Assembly: GCA_021464245.1 (NCBI GenBank)
Contig: JADCRB010000013.1
Span: 4,074,466 to 4,138,465, forward strand
DNA length: 64,000 nt
Reading direction: 5' to 3'
Origin: Carallia brachiata
Taxonomy: Eukaryota > Streptophyta > Magnoliopsida > Malpighiales > Rhizophoraceae
The translations under genes and the position numbers were made by a program. The notes beneath the pieces are model-generated. The model was given only the letters and a program-made list of their open reading frames with translations. It ran no database searches and was not told where the DNA came from. Positions 24,981 through 36,576 of this stretch are shown here, piece after piece. How positions within the stretch are numbered: position 1 is the stretch's first letter; every line of letters begins with the position of its first letter.

Positions 24981-26159
24981 AAGTTAAAAAGCATTATATG
25001 TGAACTCAGTTTGCGGCACAACTTCGAGCATATCGTTACGGCCATATCTAGCACCAAACTCGGAACATGCTTCGGTCCAATGGCGTTAATTGTTTAGGCA
25101 TGCTAAGGCAGCCTCGAATATGTAAATTACAACACATCTTGTGGGAAGACAATTTACATGCAGACTTTCTTTAATAATATTGGAGTGATCAGCTCTAATT
25201 CTTTGAAGTTATGAAGAATTCCTCCTAACATAAATGCTTTTTTTTCGAGCAGATTCTTTGAAATAGTCATTCTAAGAATGGCTAGTAGAATCCATATATT
25301 TTGAATCATATTATTTCTATTTTCTTTCTTCATATTAAAAAAAGAAAAAAAAACAAGTAACCCTTTAATCAAACGATTAATCGCGAGCAAAGCAGGCAAC
25401 TAGTTGCCTAGATTAGAAAAATAATACCACCGCTCCTTCACAGTGTAGGGTATAGGCTCGAATCTTGCCAAAATATTTGGTGGCACAAAATGCAAATTTA
25501 ACCAGGTTAATGACTCATCATACCATATTCTTATTATAAAGTTCACAACCTAACTTTTTTTCTAATGAAAAATTGATGACTTATTTAATGCCAATTATAA
25601 ATTCATAAAAATAAGAAGAAAGATTCTGTTTAGATTCTCAAAAAATTCAAACTTTGATCGCAGTCTTTAATTCTCTTCTATTTCTCTCTCCTCTTCTCTT
25701 ATGGCGTGTACTGCATTCCTCTCTTTCTCCTTTTTCGTTGTGTCGTGGTGTAGGAATAAAAAGTGGAAGACTTCTTCAGGATTTTTGGTTTTATATTATA
25801 CTTTGAATTGACACAAATACCTCAGTTGGTCTTTCAGACTTTAATTTTCACTAAGATAAGAAAACTCGTAGAGAGATTCCAAATCAATCCAAAATAAGGC
25901 TAAAATCAATCCAAACTAGACTAGAACTAGTCCAAACAATAGGCCTCGATCTCCTGGCTCCCACATTAGGTCTGAAAAATAATAATTTTTACTTCTTTAA
26001 AGTCGAATCAACCAATAAAACCCAAAATAATAAAAGAAGTAAAATCTACCAAAAAAAAACTAAAATTACACAATTAATAAATCAATTTAAACATACAATC
26101 CACAAAATATTTATGCAAATATCAGGCTTTTCACTGACATTCCTTTATACCTGTCTGGT

Positions 26160-26610
26160 ATACACCTCACGTCGTCGCTGGCATACCCCATACAAAACTG
26201 AGACCTTAACATTCCCTCTATTTTGCTAGTCCCAATCCCCTAACCATGCACAATCGGATAGGGATATCTGCAGTTTAATAGAAGGAAAACATTCTGCAAA
26301 CTTATTGCATAGTTATTTCCATATAGTTGGCATAGGCTTTCAATTGAACAATTGCAAGAAGCGAGAACATTGATCCAAATGCCATCTTTGGTGATGCTTC
26401 TTACTTGGAATTCTCCAATCATTAGGTCCTGAGACTTGGTGCAATTTGGCTAATTGGGCATCTTTCAGAGAATCCAAATGGGTACACAACCCTAGAATTC
26501 AAGCTTGCAGTTCAAGATTGATTGCAGTCAGCAGAAACTACACAGCCAATGATTGTGAGGACTATCAGTGCAGGAAATGGAAACAATTTTGTTGCATATG
26601 GAAGAGCCCT
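26160..26610 (-). pseudogene. truncated WAK-like receptor pseudogene (copy A)
   Basis: The minus-strand sequence is paralogous to the ectodomain exon at 39844-39380. It retains the signal-peptide region (LFPFPALIVLTIIGCVVSADCNQ as landmark, split here by no frameshift), a YPFGF motif typical of the galacturonan-binding GUB_WAK_bind domain, and the LMIGEFQVRSITKDGIWI and SIESLCQLYGNNYAISLQN segments. Breaks: the initiator ATG at 26610 has become AGG, a stop follows DCNQS, and a frameshift separates the two halves. The EGF-like, membrane and kinase exons found in copy B are absent, apparently lost by a deletion of about 3 kb. Non-functional with high confidence; family assignment rests on the paralogue and the YPFGF/cysteine pattern. 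Confidence 0.75.
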
Positions 26611-26989
26611 CTTTACTGGGTGCAATTTTGTTGCTTACCTTTAGATAAAAATGATCCATTAGATGATTTAACTTATCCAAATTTTCAGAAAAAAATAAGA
26701 ACCAATCCTTGATATGATCGAATTTAGCAACAATAATATTTGTTGGCAAGCTTTTGGGACTGTTGCAAAAACATCAAACAAGTCAAAGCCAAAACTCCTC
26801 GTATGAGCAGAATATACAATTGTATCAGTTCGGCATGTCAACAATTGAAACAAAAGCCAATCCAAAATTTCTTGGGTTACACATGAATCAAAATATGTTC
26901 ATGGGGGGTGCCTATTGCATCCAGAATAAAATAATGGGATCTTTACAATAAGTTCATAATTTTTATAGTTAGGAAAGAAATAAAAATAT

Positions 26990-27545
26990 TGGATTAAATA
27001 CCATTCAATTTTTCATTGTAGTCCTAAACTTTAGTCTATTTCAATTTTGTCCTAAATATTTTAATTTCATGTCAATTGAGTCAAATCATTATGGAATGGA
27101 AGACAGTTTGATTAACAAATAAGTACATTAATCAAATTAAAAAATAATAAAATAAGTAAAATACGTATTAAAACTATATTTCCTTCCCAAATATAAACTA
27201 CCACCATTACCACTACCATCACAACTACCATTTTATGCCAATGAAATTGGTTTTGAAAAAGAAGAAATGAAGTGGAGATCGCTGTTAGTGAGGAAGAGAG
27301 AGGCAATCTTGGGTTTGGGCTTAGAGGAGATGAGATGGGAGAAAGAGAAAGAATGGCAGGAGGAGGAGGGGCAGCTTGATAGAAGAGAAGGAGATCGTCA
27401 TACTCGTCAGAGGCAGAGATGGGACGCCGAGGGTTGATGATGTCGGTGGTAGTCCTGGTAGCAGTAGTGTGATCAAACCATTTTCCGCCGGCAATTGAAT
27501 TCACTTGAGATGAAATCAAAATATTTAGTAATAAATTGAAAGCGT
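26990..27545. mobile_element. TIR element with gene-like interior (copy A, right end eroded)
   Basis: Paralogue of 40255-40890. The left arm (26993-27110) carries GTAGTCCTAAACTTTAGTC and GTCAATTGAGTC; only part of the right arm is left. The GC-richer purine-rich interior (27240-27500) resembles host coding or leader DNA, but no family is recognised. Confidence 0.5.
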
Positions 27546-28371
27546 ATCTAACAGGTAAATATCGAGTCTAAACTCAAAAATAAAAAAATAAATTATAAAT
27601 AAAAATTAAAAAATTAAAAAAAATTTACGTTGGATCGATCTCCGTAAATCCTTCGATTAGTGTTCCTTTTTTATTTTTACTCCGTCAAGGGCTGTACGAG
27701 CTTGATCTTAATAGAAATAATTTCTACAGTTTCATCTTAAATTAAGTAGACTGAAACTGTATCTGATTTGGACGTTTAGACTACGATTAAGAACTACAGA
27801 GACCTGATCTAAGCCGATCTGGTTTAATTTCACCGAGAGTCGAAAGCACTTATTCTCAAATGAGCTGCCTGGATTTTGCCGAGGGTCGTATGAGACTTCA
27901 TCCCAAGCGGATTTGTAGTAATTTGATATTTTTAGATTATATTCTCATAAATTCAGATCTAAAGCGATCCGAGAATATAAATCTAAAAATAATTTTAGAA
28001 ATGGAACAACAAATTTTTTGGGGTTTACCCCTGAAATATTTCTCAAAAAGGAGTTAAGAGAGTATACTGCAGAGTAAAACCACGTAGGAAAATAAAAATT
28101 TTCTTGAGAGATTTTCAAAATTTTCTTTTTTTCTCAAATTCTCTATATTTTTTCTGTTTACAGATTTGCTGAATTTATTTTGAACTGAAGGACAGAGACT
28201 TATTTATAGGTTTCTTTCCTATATGAATATCATATGGAAAAGAAATCTTTTTTTTTTCATTTTTTTTTTTGGTCGGCGTTGCCGACTTTGATCGGCAAAG
28301 CCGACTTTGACTTTTTTTTCTTTTTCTCATTTACAGCATAAATATAGATTTCACCTATCACCTTTGACATA
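27546..28371. other. spacer between duplication copies; unclassified
   Basis: No match to either copy. A TATA-like GACTTATTTATAGG lies at 28196-28211. At 28272-28311 a compact set of GTCGGC/GCCGAC palindromes and two GCCGACTTTGA repeats form a strong potential hairpin. I considered an LTR but found no matching partner, primer-binding site or ends. Confidence 0.4.
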
Positions 28372-28846
28372 TTAATTACTAAATTTAATACACACACATA
28401 CATGCAGGTTATAATTTTGCAAATCTTATAATTTACAACCATAAAATAAAGATCCTAATGCTTTATATTTTACCCTATATGCCATAAGCTACATGATCTC
28501 TTATTTTTAATTTCTATGTTCATTCCAAATACTGTAATCTCAAATTTCGGCATACATTTCCCTATAGCAAATGCCTCCTTAATATTATGTTAAAAAGTCA
28601 TTCCATTAAATTGTTTTGTGAAACTTAGGAGTGGGTAATATATGTTAGACTCTACAAACAAAAGTTTGAAAGCAAGATCTGGGCATTTCTTATAAAACAT
28701 ATTTGCATCTGTAACATAATTATAGTACTTTTTCTACTTATTCACTTACATCTTAGCCAAGTATATACATAATTTTAAACTATATTAATCTATTTAATTT
28801 TTTTTTATTTTAAATCAGTCTCACTTAGGTTTTTTTCTTTTCACTC

Positions 28847-28869
28847 TTTTTTTTATTTTTTGAGGGAAC
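28847..28869. mobile_element. tail-only insertion, 23 bp
   Basis: T8AT6 followed by GAGGGAAC sits between perfect TTTTCACTC copies (28838-28846 and 28870-28878). Copy A (about 8679-8687) has the single, uninterrupted site. Confidence 0.65.
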
Positions 28870-28983
28870 TTTTCACTCATATTTGACATTGTGTGAATTT
28901 AACTTATATGAGTTAAATTTTTTTTAAAAAAATTATTAGTATATGCAAAATTCAAAGGTGCATGTAAGAAAAAGGTCCGCATA

Positions 28984-29008
28984 GTAAACCAAAAAAAAAA
29001 AAAAAAAG
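28984..29008. mobile_element. tail-only insertion, 25 bp
   Basis: GTAAACC, A17 and G lie between perfect AAAGGTCCGCATA copies (28971-28983 and 29009-29021). Copy A has one related AAAGGTCCCTCATA near 9482-9495. Confidence 0.7.
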
Positions 29009-30066
29009 AAAGGTCCGCATAAGAATGAAAAAAAAAAAAAAGTTTCTAATAAGAGGTTTTCTACTCACAGTCATTTTTTACCATATCTTTTACAATCATT
29101 AATAAAAAAAATACATCAACACTTTTTAATGTAAATTTGTAATATAATTAACTTTTAAATTTTTAATAGTCAACTAACATATATCATGTATAAGTAATTA
29201 TAAAAATAAAAAAAAACAAGTCATCCGGGGCTAGAATTTGTTACCTTAATTTCGGACGCCCAATGGGCATTCTAGAAAGTTGTGTACTGTTTTGCTTTAT
29301 TTTTTTTTTTGTCAGATAAAAAATATACATCGTTGTTATATAGATTATCACACCTGTAAGTTGAGATCGAGATCATCTGTTGACGTCTTCATTCAATTTT
29401 TTTTATAAAAAGAATTTACTATCTGAATATTATTAAATCCAAACGAACCTCTATTAAGTTGATTATGATATTAATAAATTTAAAATCTGCGCACATAATA
29501 AAATTGATAATTAAAGAAAAAAAATTACCTTTAAAATATAGGTTGGGCCTCGAACCGGGTCGGCCGAGCTCGCAAAGAACAGCCATGACCATGATAATGA
29601 TGCTTGAGCATTCTTGTGCTTGATTAGTGGCTCGGTTTGTTTGGTTGTATATAATTTATTCTTCTTTACAGTAGAGCGTGTGGGACGGCACGAGCAAAAA
29701 TATTTGGATTCAAATACATGGCAGAGAATGGAAACTTACCTGGAGACGCCGTTAAAGTGACGTGGCGTGTGTCCCATATATATATTTGAAATTTGATGTT
29801 TCTCATTTAAAAACTAACAATTGACAACAAGTTGAATATGATGTGCGACGATAAATTAAATATACTTTTATCACATTTGTTTTAAATTTTATCATTTTTA
29901 TTATATATAAAAAAATTTTAAGCTGGAAAATTTCAAGTTAAAAAAAGAAATTATCCTTGTTGCTGATTTTGGATTCTTAATTGTAGGTATTTAAGTGATA
30001 ATGATGATATATGGGCTTACAACTAGGATTATAAAAACAAAACATTTTAATTTTAGGCATAAATTA

Positions 30067-30383
30067 TATTTTTTTTTAAAAAAAAATCAATCGTGGGTAT
30101 GTTGATCTTTGGATCTACGAATTGTGTCGGGAGTTACTTGATTTTGTCCATTCAACCTCACCTATAGTAGATGATCCACCACCCGAGTACTGTTGGGACC
30201 GCGTCTGACTCCTTTAAGTCCACCAATTATTGTCAATCATAAACTGGAGAGCGTGCAAACCAGGTATTGCTGGGCTCTTTAAGAGGGCAACGCCTCAGAC
30301 GCAGTTTGAGGGATTCGAATTAGGATCGTGAATAGAAAAATATACTAATTAACCAATCAGGTTACTATTTCAGGTGTGGTAAT
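30067..30383 (-). mobile_element. 317-bp SINE
   Basis: Flanked by ATAAATTA (30059-30066 and 30384-30391); copy A at about 10373-10380 has a single ATAAATTA. Read on the minus strand it has a tRNA-like head (GATTGGTTAATTAGTAT, then AATTCGAATCCC as B box) and ends in A8 to A10. No coding capacity. Confidence 0.7.
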
Positions 30384-30709
30384 ATAAATTACTTTTTAAC
30401 TCCTTAAGTTACTCCTTTTTTAATTATACAGATTTCGATTTCTCGCGTTAAAATTACAATCGCTTACGTGGTATTGGTAACATAATTATCGTATTTTCAC
30501 GTTGGATAGCTAGATTGTTCGGTGAGTTTTTTTTAATGAAAATTGAATCGTGGCTTACACAAGTCAACAAGCACAATATCTCTTTCCTTGAACATCGCTT
30601 ACCTGCGCGGAGAACCAAAAATTCAATAATAACAATAATGAAAAGAGAATCATGAAGAAATGTAAGAGAATCAAGGATACTCGGCCGAAATCTTTTAGTT
30701 ATGTGTTTA

Positions 30710-30999
30710 GAATAATATTTACTTAAGTCCTAAATTTTAATAAATTTTTATAATTAAGTGTTAAACTTTTTAGCTTCTTCAATTAAATTTTATATATTTT
30801 AAATCTTTTATAATCGATTTTCTCTGTTAGTTTCACTATTAAAAACGTATTTGACCTAACAGTCAAATACACTTTTAACAGTCAAACCAACAGATAAACT
30901 CAATTGTAAAAAATTTGAAAAATATAAGATTCAATTAATAAAAATTGAGAGATTTAAAGTTTAATTATAAAAATTTAAGACCTAAATAAGTGTTATCCT
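30710..30999. mobile_element. foldback MITE (copy B counterpart of 18994-19308)
   Basis: Same ends and arm landmarks (TATTTGACCTAACAGTCAAA at the centre), diverged from copy A. Confidence 0.55.
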
Positions 31000-31260
31000 C
31001 TCTATTTTCTATTTCTAATTTATTAACCTTTCGGCTTGTAACCGGAAAAAAAAGAGATTTGGTTGAAAATAACTAATATGGCATTAACCCCATTATCACA
31101 AGCGAGGAACAGTCTTGCACGCAACGGGATACCTCATACTAAGAGAAAAAAAATTACAAGACTCCTACCTTTCTATATATTGCTTTTCTCCGAACTAATT
31201 GAGGCGTTTTAACTTTTTTTTTTTAGCAAAGGAACTTCAAATTTAATCTTACAAATTCTG

Positions 31261-31576
31261 ACATATAATACTCTTTTTAGTCTTTAACTTTTATAAGTTT
31301 TTACAATTAAATCTTAAAATTTTTCAACTCTTTCAATTGAGTTATATATTTGTTATATTTTTTAAAAAAATAATTGAAATACAATATTTAAGATTTTTTT
31401 TAATTTAATTCCATTTGATCAAAGTACATTTTAAATAGTTTAACTAATGAGTCGTTGACGGAAAAAATCGATTGTGAAAGACTTGAAAAGTAAATGACTC
31501 AATTTAAAATATTAAAAAATTTAGAATTCAATTGAAAGAATACATATAAGTTTAGGACTGAAATTAGTGTTCTCCC
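31261..31576. mobile_element. 316-bp foldback MITE, copy B only
   Basis: Flanked by CAAATTCTG (31252-31260) and CAAATTCCG (31577-31585), 8 of 9 bases alike. The arms fold back over about 100 bp (CTTTTTAGTC...AACTTTTATA). Copy A near 19600-19612 has a single CAAATTCTG. Confidence 0.65.
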
Positions 31577-31624
31577 CAAATTCCGATCCATGATGTCCCA
31601 GGCTAGCTATTGTTCTTATTTTAT

Positions 31625-31735
31625 TTTCGATAAATAAAAATCTTTTTTACGCAAATGTGAATTGAATTTATGATTTATGATCCTTACGACTTGAGCTAGT
31701 CCAGTACTCAATTTTAATCACAAAATCTAATTCTT
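31625..31735 (-). mobile_element. SINE remnant (copy B counterpart of 19655-19765)
   Basis: Same A-box-like CTAGCTCAAGTCGTAAGGA and B-box-like sequence on the minus strand. Confidence 0.4.
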
Positions 31736-34149
31736 GTTGGACCAAAAGGCAGTTGAACTTGTCAAGCTCCCTCTGTCGCTTGTTATAAGTTTCTGAAATT
31801 CTGGATGCGTGGGGCTCATCAATTGACGTCTGCCCAATTATATACCAGTTATCATTCTGAGGGACGAGTACAGAAAATATATAGCAATAATCTTTTTTTT
31901 TTTTAATCACTTATACAAAAACACATTAATTAATTATTAAAAAGTTAAAAAGTGAAAATATATTACAAATTTTTCATTAAAAAGTAACGATGTGTTAATT
32001 TTTACTAATGATTACAAAATAAAAGGTAAAAAAAAAACTGTTCGCTGCAACTTTATCATAAGAATATTATATTTGGCATACCTGCCAATATCTCTTTTGT
32101 TTGGTTAAAAAAAAATACTAATATATCATAATAATACTAATTGCAATAATTTACAAATTAAAAAAAAATTGAACTTGCCTATTTTTTATTTATATCGTCA
32201 TGCAAGCATTGGCTGATGTTGGCATAGGTCATAGAAAAAAAGGAAAAGAAATTAAAAAAAAAAAAAAGGCCGACAATTACGTATATTTTGAAAAAAAATA
32301 AATAAGGTGTCGTTGTCTTCGTAATTATCATTTGCCAAAATTTGGAGATGTTGGGGTCGGATCCCCTTGTGAAAACAAACAGAGATTGCGGCGATTTTGT
32401 GATCGGTCCCTAGATTTTAATCATGTTTTTGGGTCCATGCATTCCAACAGTCACTTTACGAGGGTTTGTTTAATACATGATTTGAGCTTCATCCAAAATT
32501 TTAAATAAAATGATCTCTTGACATGATATTAAAATTTTATTATTGTGAGGTTTTCTATTCAAATTAATTTATCCTTGACATTTAACTCCAATTTTCTTTG
32601 GTTAAAGTGCGTTTGTTCTTTATTAATACTTTCGATCCAATAGATTTTTACGTAGAAAAGCATATTAAAATTTATCATATTCTTGAACATCCTCCAAAAT
32701 TTTAAGTTCTGTGTGAAATATTTTGTTGACAACAAAAATTAAACAAAGAGAAAGAAAAAGAAACTCATTAATATGCAATAGGTCAAGCACATTGAGTGCA
32801 TCATTAAATAAAATGTGAACGACATTTCGTAGTGTTTCAGTATGTAGGGTTAAACACTATACGACTGTTTCAAGGAGACATGCAGGACAACATTTTCTAT
32901 TGATGGATAGCCAAGAGTTTATAAATTATGATTTTTTTTAAAATTTTTGTAATTATGCAAAAACTTGATTTAGTTTTCTTTTAGTTTTAAATTGGTCTCA
33001 ATGTTTTTTTATTAGAGGTTTCCTACATTAATTAACCCTTGAATCTTATGGCCAAATTGATTATTAGTTATCAATTTCAATGACAGAGTATTGTTGACTG
33101 CTTCAACCCACATCTATAAATCAAACTATTGTATAATTGACCAAATAGAAAATACTAATTAGGAAATGGAAAAAGTAAGTGGACGGATCAACTGACGTGC
33201 CAGATCATGAAGATAGTGTTATATTTGTGATGACCTCGTGGTCCAAAAACTCTTGGGTTATTGCACCGTATTAATTAGGGAAAGAAATTTCTCGTCGTCA
33301 ACATATGAACAAAATTCTGGCTCTTGTAAATGGGAGTGCGAGGCCGGTGTTGCTCTCTGCCTGTGGCCGTGATGTGCCTTTGGTTGGCTTGAAACCCATT
33401 TCCCTTGTCACTGGTGGCTCCTCTTTTTATTTTTTTAACAAATTAAAAAAATTATATTTTACGTATATTGATCATCGCATTTGTAGGTTGAAACAAGTAA
33501 TTATCTTAGTATTCTCATTCATCATCTAAGTACTATTGGCTTCAAGTGGAATTTCTTACACCCGACTTAGGTAGTAATGAGTCTGAAACTCAATACCGTA
33601 CTATACCATAAATTTATGTTTATTTTAGGGATGAGACAGTAATAGAACTTAGACCTAAACTAATGTGGAGTAAAACATACTGAATTACTAACTAAACTAC
33701 TATCTTGAATGATGCACTTATTGCTCTTATTAACAACAAATTTAATTATATGTAAATAAAAGGAAAATAAACTAAAATAAAAGGATGTCCGTCCATTATC
33801 CCCTTCGGATGACTTTGACTTTCAAAGATCAGTTTTATCTCACAGAAAAAAAAAAAAAAGAGAAAAAGCAAAAAAAAAAAAAAAAGGAGGAAAGAAGGAG
33901 AAAAAGAAGAAGACTTTGAAAGATCAGTTTACTTGGAAGACCCGTCTTCTTCTGGTGTCATCTTTGATGGCACGATGATGCAAACTCCTATGTCCTCCTT
34001 CACTCCTTAATTAATGTATCGTAAAGAGTTTTTTTTTTTTTTTTTCTTGTAAATTCTCTTGTTTTAGCTTGAATGATTTCTTTTTGAATTGATTCCAAAA
34101 ATGAACATGATGCACTAAGTAATCTGTAATATCATTTAGTTTGTGAATA

Positions 34150-34985
34150 TTGGTACAAATTTTATTTGATCTACTCTTTCTTTGTTATTTGCTACATTGG
34201 AAAGAATTATCTTCCCCGTGGGGATGTCCCTTTAAAATTATTTTTGTCTCAACTCTATGGCACCTATGGGATTGCAGAAACAAACGTATCTTTTCAAGTC
34301 AGTCTTTATCCCCTACTGATGTGGTTTTTACTACTCGGAAGAAGGCCATTGAGTACTTTGATTTTTGGCAATCGAGTAAAACTCCGAAGCTCTCATCGCG
34401 AATGCAGCAAAAGGATTATGATTTAATAAGTTGGCAGCTCCCTGACCCTCTTCATTTGAAAATTAATGTTGATAGTTGTGCCAAAGGTTCTCCTGGTCTT
34501 GCGGGCTTCGGTGGTGTGGCTAGGGAATACTGCAGCCACTGGATTTTTGGCTTCTAAGGACTTTGTGGCCTATTTATAGCCATCGGTGCTGAGTTATAGG
34601 GTATTGCTATGGCCCTTAAGAGTACTTAGGACTCGGGTTGGCGCCGGGTCATTGTGGATACTGACTCTCTCTTTACTTTGTAGAAATTTATAATGAAGGA
34701 TTGGGATATGGATATTTATCGTCCTATTATCTCAAAATGTTGGAGGATCCTCTAATTACCTTAGGATTGTCGATTTCAACATACTTTCAGAGAAGGAAAC
34801 TATTATACTGATTTTCTTACCAATTTTGGTGTTTCTAGTGAACATTCTGGTATTCTCAAAGGGCTGATGAGATTGGGATGACTTTACTGAGGGGTGGATA
34901 GTCCTTGATTACATTTAGTGTGCCTTATTTTCTTTCTTTCTATAGTTTGTTTGCTCACTCATGAATTAAAAAAAAAAAAAAGAAA
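34150..34985 (+). mobile_element. 5'-truncated LINE with RNase H domain remnant
   Basis: The plus frame 34150-34557 reads WHLWDCRNKRIF and then LKINVDSCAKGSPGLAGFGG, the tether and start of the RNase H domain found at the end of plant non-LTR retrotransposon polyproteins. The domain continues after a frameshift and stops with GAEL (near 34590) and VDTDS (near 34655), the other acidic landmarks. The element ends in poly(A) at 34968-34981. Stops and frameshifts make it dead, and the reverse transcriptase is missing. Copy A lacks it. A clean target duplication was not found. Confidence 0.75.
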
Positions 34986-35652
34986 AAGAATTTGATCAGT
35001 TGTTTAGTGACCAAATCTCTCATGGGCTCCATATATTGAGATTCTCTTGTGTCCCATGTTTTAGCCATGTAATATGACAGTTCTTTTGATTCATAAAGTG
35101 AATTACTAATGATAACAAACAAAGAAATTGGTAGAATTGAATTGAATTGTGAAAAATTTGTAATTTCAAATAAACTACTAAAAAGGTACAAGAATTCAAT
35201 TGCATTCTCACACTTAAAAGTCCACTAACGTGATCAAACTATACTTCTTAAATAGATGAGAATTAGATTGGAATTAAGTAAATTTGTTCCACTACTTTTA
35301 TAGAAAAAAAAATTAATTCAATTTATTTATTTAATAATTTATGCCAAATCAAAGACTAAAACTAAAATTGATTATTATTATTAAATTAATGAATTGAATT
35401 ATCCCCTTAGGACTACAATAAAGAAAAAAAAAAAGAAAAAAACTTGGATTCCAAATCAGCTGAAAAACACACCATATGTTGAGGTGGGCCTTTGTTTGAA
35501 GCCCAACTTTGAGGACATCATTACAGGCCTTATGGCCATATCCAGCACTAAACCTGGAACATGCTTTGGTCCAATAAGTTTGATTGTCGACGTATGTTAA
35601 GCCAGTTATAGATACGTAAATTACAGCGCACCTTGCAGAAAGACAAGTAATG

Positions 35653-35670
35653 TTTTTTTTTGTTAATAGA
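35653..35670. mobile_element. tail-only insertion, 18 bp, with 15-bp duplication
   Basis: T9 plus GTTAATAGA lies between perfect GAAAGACAAGTAATG copies (35638-35652 and 35671-35685). Copy A near 25144-25155 (GGAAGACAATTTACATG) has a single related site. Confidence 0.8.
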
Positions 35671-36576
35671 GAAAGACAAGTAATGTTAAGGCTTTTTTGT
35701 TATTTTGGGGTGACCAATTCTAATTCTTTCAAGTTATGGAAAACTCTTCTTCCTAAAATGGACGCTCTTTTTTAAGCAAATTGTTTTGAAATAGTCATCC
35801 ATAATAGTGGTTAGTTGAGTCCTTATATTTTGAGTAAGATTATTTTGGTTTCTCTCTTTATTATTACTAAAAAAAAAAAAAAAAGTAACCATTTAATCAA
35901 AAAATTAAATGATGTTCGTAACGAAAGCAAGTGACTAGTTGCCTAAATTATAAAAATATTACTGCTGCTCGTTCGTACTGTAAATTATATATTTGAATTT
36001 TTGTCAAAATATTTGATGAAACAAAACATACATTTGACCTTATACAGGTACGAGAGAGGCTAGTGATTCATCATGGAGTTTGTTACTCTATAAATTTAGT
36101 ATAGAAACTCAATTTACTATGTAGTGCGGCCAATGCATTACAAAAATATACCCTTATTTTAAGGTTCACGATCCAACTTGCTTTCTAATTAAAAAAAAAA
36201 AAAAATTGATGACTTATTTACTGCAAATTAAAGTTCCTGTTAAAATTAAAATATTGAGGAGAGTTTATGATTTTTTGTTTTTATAAATCAAGATCCAAAA
36301 ATACTATCTTTAAATTCCCTCCTAATCTAAATTTACTCTAAGTACTTTTATTTTTTTTGGCATGTGTTTCGATTGATATTGAAGTGGAATTGACTAGACA
36401 TAGTTACTATTTCCAACTCTTTTTCCTTTGCACATTTTGTTACTAACTATTCTTTACTAACTTTACAGAATCAAAAAAAAAAAAGTAAAACAATAAATGT
36501 AGAATATTTTTCCCCACTTTTGATGAATTTTAGGCTAAAATAAAGCAAAATAACACTAGCCTACCAAAATTGTCAT

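Larger units (their letters stand above)
8196..27545. repeat. segmental duplication, copy A
   Basis: Direct paralogue of 28372-40830. Matching blocks (A to B): 8196-8794 to 28372-28980; 9478-10540 to 29009-30548; 18826-19817 to 30548-31784; 20558-21790 to 31785-33240; 23640-24620 to 33285-34140; 24690-25600 to 35190-36230; 26160-27545 to 39400-40830. Gaps in the alignment coincide with transposon insertions, except that A lacks the kinase exons present at 36577-39040 in B. Divergence by eye is about 10-20 percent with many small indels, so the duplication is not recent. Confidence 0.8.

Noticed and set aside
27546..28371. LTR or viral promoter fragment, because of the TATA-like GACTTATTTATAGG
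   Set aside because: No TG...CA ends, second LTR, primer-binding site or coding remnant found; left unclassified.
34150..34557. Stand-alone RNase H-like host gene
   Set aside because: Followed by further RNase H landmarks in broken frames and a poly(A) tail, and absent from copy A; best explained as a LINE fragment.
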